From the NCBI GenBank assembly GCA_902494135.1, contig CABUSE010000092.1, positions 1 to 5,777 on the forward strand: a stretch of 5,777 nucleotides of DNA, read 5' to 3'. Source of the DNA: an uncultured Collinsella sp. (GTDB lineage Bacteria; Actinomycetota; Coriobacteriia; Coriobacteriales; Coriobacteriaceae). The position numbers and the translations under genes are program-made. Position 1 is the stretch's first letter. The number at the start of each line of letters is the position of its first letter. Positions 1 through 4,657 of the stretch are shown here, piece by piece. Below the pieces are notes generated by a model, which was not told where the DNA came from, ran no database searches, and saw only the letters and a program-made list of their open reading frames with translations.

Positions 1-1314
1 CTTTTCCTTGGCGTAACGGGCGCGCAGCTCGTCGTTGTAGATGACGCGGCCGCGGGCAAAATCGACCTCGAGCATCTGGCCCGGTCCCAGACAGCCGCTC
101 GTCAGGATGTTCTCGGGGCGCACCTCGATGGTACCCACCTCGCTTGCAAGCATAAAGCGACCGTCGCGCGTCACATAGTAGCGGGCGGGACGCAGGCCGT
201 TGCGGTCGAGAGCAGCACCCAGGGTACGGCCGTCGGTAAAGGCGATGGCGGCAGGGCCGTCCCACGGCTCCATGAGCATGGACTGGTAAGCGTCGTAGGC
301 GCGGCGCTCCTCACTCAGGCTGTCGTTATGGTCCCACGGCTCGGGCAGCAACATGGATGCGGCACGCGTAAGCGGGCGACCGTTCATAACCAAAAACTCG
401 AGCACGTTGTCCAGAATCGCGGAGTCGGAACCCTCGCGGTTGATGATGGGCATCACGCGCTCAAGATCATGCTGCAGCACGGGGCTGTACAGGTTGGGCT
501 CGCGGGCGCGAATCCAGTTGACGTTGCCCTTGAGGGTATTGATCTCGCCGTTGTGGATGATAAAGCGGTTGGGGTGCGCGCGCTCCCAGCTGGGCGTGGT
601 GTTGGTGGAGTAGCGCGAGTGGACGAGCGCCACGGCCGTCTTGACGGCGGCGTCGTTGAGGTCGATGAAGAAGCGACGCATCTGCGTGGCGACCAGCATG
701 CCCTTGTACACGATGGTGCGCGAGCTCATAGAGCACACGTAGAAAATCTTGTCGCGCAGGGCAAACTCGGCGTCGGCCTTCTTTTCGATGGTGCGGCGGC
801 ACACGTACAGGCGGCGCTCGAAGGCATCGCCGGCGGGCGTGTCGTCCGGACGGCCCAGGAAGGCCTGCAGGATGGTAGGCATGCAGGCGCGGGCCGTCTC
901 GCCCAGGTCGTGCGGGTCGACCGGCACCTCGCGCCAAAAGAGCAGCGGCACGCCGGCCTCGGCGCAGCCCTCCTCAAACACGCGGCGGGCATCCTCTACG
1001 CCCTTGTCGTCCTGCGGAAAGAACAGCATGGCCACGCCATAGTCGCCCTCTGCCGGCAGAATCTGGCCGCACTTTTGAGCCTCTTTACGAAAAAAGTGAT
1101 GCGGAACCTGGAACAGGATGCCAGCGCCGTCGCCAGTGTTCTTCTCGAGTCCCGTGCCGCCGCGGTGCTCCAAGTTGACCAGAATGGACAGCGCATCGTC
1201 CAGAATCTGGTGATGGCGCTCGCCGTTGATATCGGCAAGCGCGCCGATGCCACATGCATCGTGGTCGAATTCGGGGCGATAAAGGCCCTGCTGCTGACCG
1301 GAATCTGCCTGCAT
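1..1314 (-). CDS. gltB: Glutamate synthase large subunit, N-terminal part (partial, runs off left edge)
   Basis: This gene encodes the large subunit of glutamate synthase (GOGAT), which takes the amide nitrogen of glutamine and transfers it to 2-oxoglutarate to give two glutamates in the cytoplasm. The 438 visible residues are nearly all class II glutamine amidotransferase (glutaminase) domain. The catalytic cysteine is Cys21 in DACGIGALAD, which implies a propeptide of about 20 residues that is cleaved to expose it. HRGG (50-53), TGDGAG (60-65), HSRYSTNTTPSW (232-243) and HNGEINT (254-260) are family hallmarks. The FMN/2-oxoglutarate and Fe-S regions and the glucan-like C-terminal domain lie outside the window; the full protein is usually about 1500 residues. 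The ATG at 1314 was chosen because GGGGAGG (1321-1327) sits 6 bases upstream. No stop or frameshift is seen. The gene is divergent from mntH. Because the left edge cuts the ORF, overlapping plus-strand frames here are shadows of it. Confidence 0.96.
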   Translation of the reverse strand, partial: MQADSGQQQGLYRPEFDHDACGIGALADINGERHHQILDDALSILVNLEHRGGTGLEKNTGDGAGILFQVPHHFFRKEAQKCGQILPAEGDYGVAMLFFPQDDKGVEDARRVFEEGCAEAGVPLLFWREVPVDPHDLGETARACMPTILQAFLGRPDDTPAGDAFERRLYVCRRTIEKKADAEFALRDKIFYVCSMSSRTIVYKGMLVATQMRRFFIDLNDAAVKTAVALVHSRYSTNTTPSWERAHPNRFIIHNGEINTLKGNVNWIRAREPNLYSPVLQHDLERVMPIINREGSDSAILDNVLEFLVMNGRPLTRAASMLLPEPWDHNDSLSEERRAYDAYQSMLMEPWDGPAAIAFTDGRTLGAALDRNGLRPARYYVTRDGRFMLASEVGTIEVRPENILTSGCLGPGQMLEVDFARGRVIYNDELRARYAKEK

Positions 1315-1320
1315 CGCGAT

Positions 1321-1327
1321 CCTCCCC
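1321..1327 (-). promoter_or_regulatory. Ribosome binding site of gltB
   Basis: The minus strand reads GGGGAGG followed by six bases and then ATG. It fixes the gltB start at 1314 and closely resembles the flavin reductase site (CTAGGGGAG) elsewhere in the window. Confidence 0.85.
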
Positions 1328-1427
1328 TAGATATTAGACAGTCAGTTGAATAGGCATACTAGGAGCATCGCCGGCCCGTTGTGTTTCCCGCCCGTTTCGA
1401 AACAATCGCGTAACGCACGCCCTACGA

Positions 1428-1481
1428 GTGGACACCGCCGACCTCAAGGACGGCAACAAGGGCCCCAAGTTCGACCCGTAA
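1428..1481 (+). pseudogene. Possible C-terminal relic of an unidentified gene
   Basis: One plus-strand frame reads VDTADLKDGNKGPKFDP and then TAA. All 17 codons end in G or C, as expected for real genes in this genome and unlike the bases just upstream, where the same frame has mixed third positions and only about 43 open codons in total. There is no ribosome site and no room for a normal gene. It could be the tail of a gene whose body was deleted, or a piece brought in with the neighbouring repeats. Chance is possible at this length. I do not recognise the protein. Confidence 0.25.
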
Positions 1482-1493
1482 GCTCACCGCTTC

Positions 1494-1558
1494 AAACATC
1501 TCAATCTGTAACAGTAAGACCCAATTTCGACGACTAACTGTTACAGATCAAGATGTTT
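1494..1558. repeat. Palindromic unit 1
   Basis: The left arm spans 1494-1515 and the right arm 1537-1558, with a 21-base loop. The two mismatches are adjacent, where the left arm has CA and the right arm implies TG. The core of each arm is ATCTGTAACAGT. The interior carries AGACCCAATTTCGACGACT. Confidence 0.88.
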
Positions 1559-1578
1559 TCGAGAGACGGTTCCGAATG

Positions 1579-1633
1579 TCTCAATCTGTAACACGAAGGG
1601 TCAGTTTTGGCGGTCAGCTGTTACAGATCGAGA
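1579..1633. repeat. Palindromic unit 2
   Basis: The left arm spans 1579-1593 and the right arm 1619-1633, with one mismatch in 15 (left A opposite the C of GATCGAGA). The left arm, TCTCAATCTGTAACA, is identical to that of unit 1. The interior (AGGGTCAGTTTTGG) is the most diverged of the three. Confidence 0.88.
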
Positions 1634-1656
1634 TTTTCCATAGGACCATTTCTTCC

Positions 1657-1715
1657 TGTCTTGATCTGTAACACCTAGACCCAATTTCCATTCCCAGTTG
1701 TTACAGATCAAGACA
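1657..1715. repeat. Palindromic unit 3 (perfect arms)
   Basis: The arms at 1657-1673 and 1699-1715 pair at all 17 positions around TGTCTTGATCTGTAACA. The interior keeps AGACCCAATTTC as in unit 1. This unit is the least decayed and is the best query for searching for the family. Confidence 0.9.
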
Positions 1716-1771
1716 TTTCGGCAACCCCCTTTCCCCACCCCATTCAAATACAACTATTTTGTTAGTCATAG

Positions 1772-1800
1772 TTAACTTTTGAGCCTAAAACGGGTATCCT
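1772..1800 (+). promoter_or_regulatory. Candidate mntH promoter
   Basis: TTAACT (1772-1777) and TATCCT (1795-1800) are separated by 17 bases, giving a plausible sigma-70-type promoter with a leader of about 30 bases before the mntH ATG. The -35 box overlaps an 8-base palindrome, AGTTAACT (1770-1777), in an AT-rich patch starting near 1745. A metal-responsive repressor of the MntR/DtxR family could bind here, since such repressors commonly control mntH, but the site does not clearly match a known box. Confidence 0.45.
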
Positions 1801-1824
1801 TTGCGGCGTCAAACAAACGGCACA

Positions 1825-1830
1825 CAGGAG
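1825..1830 (+). promoter_or_regulatory. Ribosome binding site of mntH
   Basis: CAGGAG lies six bases before the ATG at 1837. It decides the start against the upstream TTG at 1801, which has no such site and would overlap the predicted transcription start. Confidence 0.8.
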
Positions 1831-1836
1831 CGCACC

Positions 1837-3093
1837 ATGCTCAACCATCTCAAACAACATTTTGGCTCCCGACGCACCGGCGGTCACGGAGGCCTAGACA
1901 TTGCGCGGCATATCGGCCCCGGGCTGCTCGTGACCGTCGGCTTTATCGATCCGGGCAACTGGGCCTCCAACATGGCCGCCGGCTCGCAGTTTGGCTACGC
2001 GCTGCTGTGGATCGTCACGCTGTCCACGATCATGCTCATCGTGCTGCAGCACAACGCGGCGCACTTGGGCATCGCCACGGGCACCTGTCTTGCCGAGGCC
2101 ACGACACGCTACCTCCCCCGCATCGTGGGACGCGCAGTACTCGCCAGCGCCTATCTCGCGACCATCGCCACCGCCATGGCCGAAGTCCTGGGTGGCGCGA
2201 TTGCCCTTCAAATGCTCTTTGGGCTGCCCGTGCGCGCGGGCTGCGTCATCGTGGCGGCAGTATCGATGGCGATGCTCATGACGAGCTCCTACAAGCGCGC
2301 CGAGCGATGGATCATCGCCTTCGTAGGCGTGGTAGGACTCTCGCTTTTGGCTGAGCTTACGCTGGTCAAGGCCGACTGGCCGCAGGCCGCCGCAAGCTGG
2401 ATCACACCCAGTATGCCCACCGGCTCGGCCGCGATTATCGTAAGTGTCCTAGGCGCGGTCGTTATGCCCCACAACCTCTTCCTGCACTCCGAGGTCATCC
2501 AATCCATGCACTTCGAAGGCCAAGGCGAGCAGGTTATCGAGGAACGTCTGCGCTACGAGCTCTTCGACACGCTCTTTTCGATGGGCGTGGGCTGGGCGAT
2601 CAACTCGGCCATGGTCATCCTGGCCGCAGCGACCTTCTTTGCGCATGGCATTGTCGTAGACGACCTCGCCGTCGCAGCGGACACGCTCTCCCCCATTCTG
2701 GGTCCGGCAAGCTCGACCATCTTTGCGGTGGCACTGCTGTTTGCGGGCATATCGAGTAGTGTGACGGTGGGCATGGCGGCAGGCACCATCACCGCGGGCA
2801 TGTTCGACGAGGAATACGACATCCACGACCGACATTCCTCGATCGGGGTGGCGGCCTGTTTCGTCGGCGCAGTGACGGCGTGCTTGGTCGTCCCGAATCC
2901 TTTTGAGGGTCTCATCTGGAGTCAGGCGCTGCTGTCTCTTCAGCTGCCGATTACGGTCTTTGTGCTCATACGGCTCACCAGCTCACGCCGCGTCATGGGC
3001 AAATACGCCAACTCGCGCCCGCTCAACGCGCTGCTCGTAGGGATCGGTGCCATCGTGACGATTCTCGACATCGTGCTGCTAACGGGAATGTAA
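1837..3093 (+). CDS. mntH: Nramp-family divalent metal (Mn2+) transporter
   Basis: This is a 418-residue inner-membrane metal ion:H+ symporter of the Nramp/MntH family, most likely importing Mn2+ (and possibly Fe2+). The TM1 unwound motif DPGN is at 38-41 in GFIDPGNWAS. The TM6 motif is AVVMPHNLFLHS, with the metal-coordinating Met210, the backbone-binding Ala207 and His212. A TM10 signature, SQALLSLQLP, starts at 362. Met210 argues for a transition-metal transporter, not an Al/Mg-type relative. About 11 hydrophobic helices can be drawn (roughly 24-46, 52-74, 98-128, 131-150, 156-174, 197-218, 246-270, 291-319, 336-352, 360-381, 396-415). The TM8 segment AGISSSVTVGMAAGT departs from the commoner GQSST-T-AGQ form. 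The ATG at 1837 is preferred over an in-frame TTG at 1801 because CAGGAG (1825-1830) lies 6 bases upstream of it. The gene is monocistronic and convergent with the rubredoxin gene. Confidence 0.94.
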   Translation: MLNHLKQHFGSRRTGGHGGLDIARHIGPGLLVTVGFIDPGNWASNMAAGSQFGYALLWIVTLSTIMLIVLQHNAAHLGIATGTCLAEATTRYLPRIVGRAVLASAYLATIATAMAEVLGGAIALQMLFGLPVRAGCVIVAAVSMAMLMTSSYKRAERWIIAFVGVVGLSLLAELTLVKADWPQAAASWITPSMPTGSAAIIVSVLGAVVMPHNLFLHSEVIQSMHFEGQGEQVIEERLRYELFDTLFSMGVGWAINSAMVILAAATFFAHGIVVDDLAVAADTLSPILGPASSTIFAVALLFAGISSSVTVGMAAGTITAGMFDEEYDIHDRHSSIGVAACFVGAVTACLVVPNPFEGLIWSQALLSLQLPITVFVLIRLTSSRRVMGKYANSRPLNALLVGIGAIVTILDIVLLTGM

Positions 3094-3122
3094 TTGGGAT
3101 GGCGTGGCTGTCCAGATATAAC

Positions 3123-3162
3123 GTCTTAATCTGTAACACGTGAGACCGTTTTAAACCGTCAG
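3123..3162 (+). repeat. Truncated fourth copy of the palindromic element
   Basis: TCTTAATCTGTAACACG followed by an interior ending in GTCAG aligns without gaps to unit 2 of the upstream array, about 1.5 kb away and across mntH. The expected right arm (CTGTTACAGAT...) is absent. After GTCAG (ending at 3162) the sequence changes to ATAAATCAAAA and runs into the terminator hairpin. Only the left half of the element survives. Confidence 0.75.
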
Positions 3163-3163
3163 A

Positions 3164-3205
3164 TAAATCAAAAGGGTCCCGGCCGAGAATTCGACCGGGA
3201 CCCTT
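3164..3205 (-). terminator. Rho-independent terminator of the rubredoxin gene, possibly shared with mntH
   Basis: The arms at 3172-3186 and 3191-3205 pair at 14 of 15 positions around a GAAT loop, forming AAGGGTCCCGG.../...CCGGGACCCTT. Read on the minus strand the stem is followed by TTTTGATTTAT, a good U-tract, so it mainly serves the minus-strand rubredoxin transcript. On the plus strand only two T residues follow, so mntH termination here would be weaker; the hairpin lies about 80 bases beyond the mntH stop. Confidence 0.88.
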
Positions 3206-3244
3206 GGACAGAGCTATGTTCGGCTTTCGCCGTGTGCCTGCGAG

Positions 3245-3388
3245 TTACTCCTCGACGAGCTCAAACTGATCGGGACCGACGCCGCACACCGGGCACACGT
3301 AATCCTCGGGCAGCTCGGGCGTGTCGACCTCAACCTCGTAACCGCAAACGGTGCACACAAACTTATACGTCTTCTTTTCCTCAGCCAT
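3245..3388 (-). CDS. Short rubredoxin-like protein
   Basis: This is a 47-residue one-electron carrier of the rubredoxin fold, expected to bind one iron through four cysteines in the cytoplasm. The cysteines are Cys12 and Cys15 (CTVCGY) and Cys32 and Cys35 (CPVCGVGPDQFE), both knuckles matching rubredoxin closely. The gap between the knuckles is only 16 residues; classical rubredoxins have roughly 29, so the central loop is missing, as in rubrerythrin tail domains. It starts at the ATG at 3388 with AGAGGAG close upstream and ends in TAA at 3245. It lies 88 bases after the flavin reductase gene on the same strand, and that pair corresponds to the two halves of Hrb (see the findings). The likely partner is the flavin reductase, or a flavodiiron protein or rubrerythrin elsewhere. 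It has its own candidate promoter and terminator. Confidence 0.93.
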   Translation of the reverse strand: MAEEKKTYKFVCTVCGYEVEVDTPELPEDYVCPVCGVGPDQFELVEE

Positions 3389-3431
3389 GATGTTCTCCTC
3401 TCGAACGTGACTGCTGGTGTACTTACTTATT

Positions 3432-3459
3432 AGTATATATTCTCAATAGTATAATGCAA
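3432..3459 (-). promoter_or_regulatory. Candidate rubredoxin promoter
   Basis: On the minus strand TTGCAT (3454-3459) and TATACT (3432-3437) are 16 bases apart in an AT-rich 89-base gap. A second TATACT (3448-3453) repeats the same heptamer TATACTA at a 16-base offset. Transcription would begin about 40 bases before the start codon. The gene may also be reached by read-through from the flavin reductase gene. Confidence 0.5.
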
Positions 3460-3476
3460 GTATTTTTAGAACATTT

Positions 3477-3980
3477 CTAGCCTTGATACGACGAGGCTTT
3501 GGGCGGCGTCTTGCCCTTTAGCACCTTGTGATAGTAGTCGTACGTCAGCGGCGTCTCGTCGCTCAGGCGCTCGGCATCCTCGACCTCGCCAATAAACAGC
3601 AGATGCGTGCCCACATCCACAGTGTCGATCAAACGGCAGCTAAACAGGGCCGCCGCGTGCTCGGGCACATAGGGCATGCCCAGAGCCGTCTCGCGGGTCT
3701 CGTATTTGGCAAACTTGTCATAATCGCTGCTGGTGCGGAACCCAAAGTTACCGATGTAGAGCATGTCGGCCGTCTGATCGATCACGGTCAGCGCGAACGC
3801 TTTGGCCGATGCGATGACGCCCGAGGTGACATTGTCCTTGTTCACGGCAACCGAAATACGCGGCGGCATGGACGTCACCTGCACCGCAGTGTTGATGACG
3901 CAGCCGGCGCGCAGCCCGTCTGCCGCAGCGCTCACCACGTACAGACCGCTCGGCATGGTAAAGAACGCAGTTTTGTCCAT
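3477..3980 (-). CDS. Flavin reductase-like FMN-binding protein (Hrb N-terminal-type)
   Basis: This is a 167-residue cytoplasmic protein with the FMN-binding split-barrel (flavin reductase) fold. Family features visible are the start MDKTAFFTMPSGLYVVSA, the FMN-contact segment IGNFGFRTSSDYDKF (76-90), GTHLLFIGEVEDAERL (124-139) and the tail TYDYYHKVLKGKTPPKASSY. That tail resembles the linker of Hrb, where a rubredoxin domain follows directly. Relatives pass electrons from NAD(P)H to flavin, or to rubredoxin and then flavodiiron proteins. The start at 3980 is chosen because AGGGGAG lies 8 bases upstream and homology begins there. The frame is open up to 4172, but that stretch runs through the smpB terminator and a palindrome and is not protein-like. 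Substrate and partner are inferred. Confidence 0.9.
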   Translation of the reverse strand: MDKTAFFTMPSGLYVVSAAADGLRAGCVINTAVQVTSMPPRISVAVNKDNVTSGVIASAKAFALTVIDQTADMLYIGNFGFRTSSDYDKFAKYETRETALGMPYVPEHAAALFSCRLIDTVDVGTHLLFIGEVEDAERLSDETPLTYDYYHKVLKGKTPPKASSYQG

Positions 3981-4031
3981 AACGATCACTCCCCTAGCTC
4001 GGGTTGGAACCTCATGAATGTATGTACCCAC

Positions 4032-4065
4032 AAAAAAGGCGGCACCCATAACGGACGCCGCCTTT
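4032..4065 (-). terminator. Rho-independent terminator of the TPR-smpB operon
   Basis: AAAGGCGGC (4035-4043) and GCCGCCTTT (4057-4065) form a perfect 9-bp stem with a 13-base loop. On the minus strand the stem is followed directly by a run of six T residues. It lies about 120 bases beyond the smpB stop and about 50 bases before the flavin reductase start, so it separates the two transcripts. Confidence 0.92.
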
Positions 4066-4107
4066 GAGACATATGTGTCAGAACAGTAAGAAAGATGAGA
4101 CGCCCGC

Positions 4108-4174
4108 AGTTGCGGTGAAATAGGGACTGAATAGCCCCTCAAACAGGCAAAACAGTCCGTATTCCACCGCAACT
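4108..4174. repeat. 67-base palindromic element in the smpB 3' untranslated region
   Basis: The arms at 4108-4129 and 4153-4174 pair at 20 of 22 positions around a 23-base interior. The outer ten bases (AGTTGCGGTG / CACCGCAACT) are perfect. There is no T-tract on either side and a separate terminator follows at 4032-4065, so this is not simply the smpB terminator. Its sequence is unrelated to the ATCTGTAACA family. It could be a second dispersed repeat family or a transcript-stabilising 3' hairpin. Confidence 0.85.
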
Positions 4175-4186
4175 TATGCAGAGTGC

Positions 4187-4657
4187 CTAACGGTTGCGTT
4201 CCTTAAGGGCGCGGTCGATCTCGCGTTGGACATCACGCTTGGCCATGTCCTCGCGCTTGTCGTAGAGCTTCTTGCCGCGACCCAGACCCAGCAGCAGCTT
4301 TACGCGGCCGTCGGTATTAAAGTAGAGCTCCAACGGAACCAGCGCATAACCACGGTTGCGAAGTTTGCCGTCAAGAAAGTCGATCTCCTTGCGGTGCAGC
4401 AGCAGACGACGCCGACGGTCGGGATCGCGATTCCACACGCCACCATGGCTATAAGGGTGGACATGCAGGCCGACGAGCCAGCACTCGCCGCCACGAATCA
4501 GCGCGAAGGTATCGGTGATCTGGCAGGCACGCTCGCGAATCGACTTGACCTCGGTGCCGCTCAGCTCAATACCGCACTCAAACGTCTCATCGATAAAGTA
4601 CTCGTGATGTGCCGAGCGATTCTTGGAAATGAGTTTGCGCTCGCGCTTACTGGGCAT
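4187..4657 (-). CDS. smpB: SsrA-binding protein SmpB
   Basis: This is a 156-residue partner of tmRNA in trans-translation. It binds the tRNA-like domain of SsrA and delivers it to ribosomes stalled on broken mRNAs, so that the nascent chain is tagged for proteolysis. Family signatures run the whole length: NRSAHHEYFID (13-23), GIELSGTEVKSIRE (29-42), LHVHPYSHGG with NRDPDRRRRLLLHRKEI (64-92), LVPLELYF (106-113) and the basic tail GRGKKLYDKRED...KRDVQREIDRALKERNR that enters the mRNA channel. The length is normal. The ATG at 4657 is set by a perfect AAGGAGG six bases upstream; an upstream extension in this frame is only the shadow of the TPR gene. Its first 11 bases overlap the end of the TPR gene, so the two are probably translationally coupled. 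The ssrA gene itself is not in the window. Confidence 0.97.
   Translation of the reverse strand: MPSKRERKLISKNRSAHHEYFIDETFECGIELSGTEVKSIRERACQITDTFALIRGGECWLVGLHVHPYSHGGVWNRDPDRRRRLLLHRKEIDFLDGKLRNRGYALVPLELYFNTDGRVKLLLGLGRGKKLYDKREDMAKRDVQREIDRALKERNR

Larger units (their letters stand above)
1494..1715. repeat. Array of three 80-base modules, each an imperfect or perfect inverted repeat
   Basis: Three palindromic units lie in tandem. Left arms containing ATCTGTAACA begin (aligned base) at 1501, 1581 and 1661. Right arms beginning TTACAGATC lie at 1541, 1621 and 1701. The module period is therefore exactly 80 bases and the arm-to-arm offset exactly 40 in every unit. Arms pair at 20 of 22 positions in unit 1, 14 of 15 in unit 2 and 17 of 17 in unit 3. 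The segment inside the hairpin is partly conserved (AGACCCAATTTC in units 1 and 3), while the segments between units have diverged. No protein-coding content is seen. The structure recalls REPIN-type elements (two inverted short repeats around a spacer), but the family is not one I can name with certainty. Confidence 0.9.
1315..1836. other. Divergent intergenic region (522 bases) between gltB and mntH
   Basis: This stretch holds no full gene that I can support. From left to right it has the gltB ribosome site, about 100 bases that should contain the gltB promoter (no convincing -35/-10 pair found; a TAATAT lies close upstream of the ribosome site on the minus strand), a coding-like relic ending at 1481, the three-module palindromic array (about 1494-1715), a C/A-rich stretch, and the mntH promoter and ribosome site. 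A 63-codon plus-strand frame at 1346-1537 has no ribosome site, runs into the first palindrome and has an unnatural composition, so I do not call it a gene. Confidence 0.8.

Noticed and set aside
328..1353. 341-codon plus-strand open frame
   Set aside because: It is antisense to gltB, which shows clear glutaminase motifs on the minus strand. The plus-strand protein has no recognisable fold and the frame is open only because of GC-biased codon use.
1494..1715. CRISPR array reading of the regularly spaced repeats
   Set aside because: Only three units exist. Each is itself a long inverted repeat with a partly conserved interior, the between-unit segments still resemble one another, and no cas gene is present.
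1761..1790. DtxR/IdeR or MntR box upstream of mntH
   Set aside because: AGTTAACT is a palindrome in the right place, but the flanks (TTAGTC... and ...GAGCCTAA) match the known 19-base boxes poorly, so no named operator is claimed.
1779..2354. 191-codon frame overlapping the start of mntH
   Set aside because: It is an out-of-frame shadow of the Nramp gene: arginine- and histidine-rich, and lacking a ribosome site.
3528..4067. 179-codon plus-strand open frame
   Set aside because: It is the mirror of the flavin reductase gene and runs into the smpB terminator. There is no ribosome site and no family signature.
3981..4172. N-terminal extension of the flavin reductase by 64 residues
   Set aside because: The extension reads through the smpB terminator and the 67-base palindrome and has no similarity to the family. 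The internal ATG at 3980 has a good ribosome site.
4066..4186. tmRNA (ssrA) gene next to smpB
   Set aside because: The spacer is too short for a tmRNA, and I found neither the tRNA-like ends nor a tag-peptide reading frame. The hairpin there is a simple palindrome.
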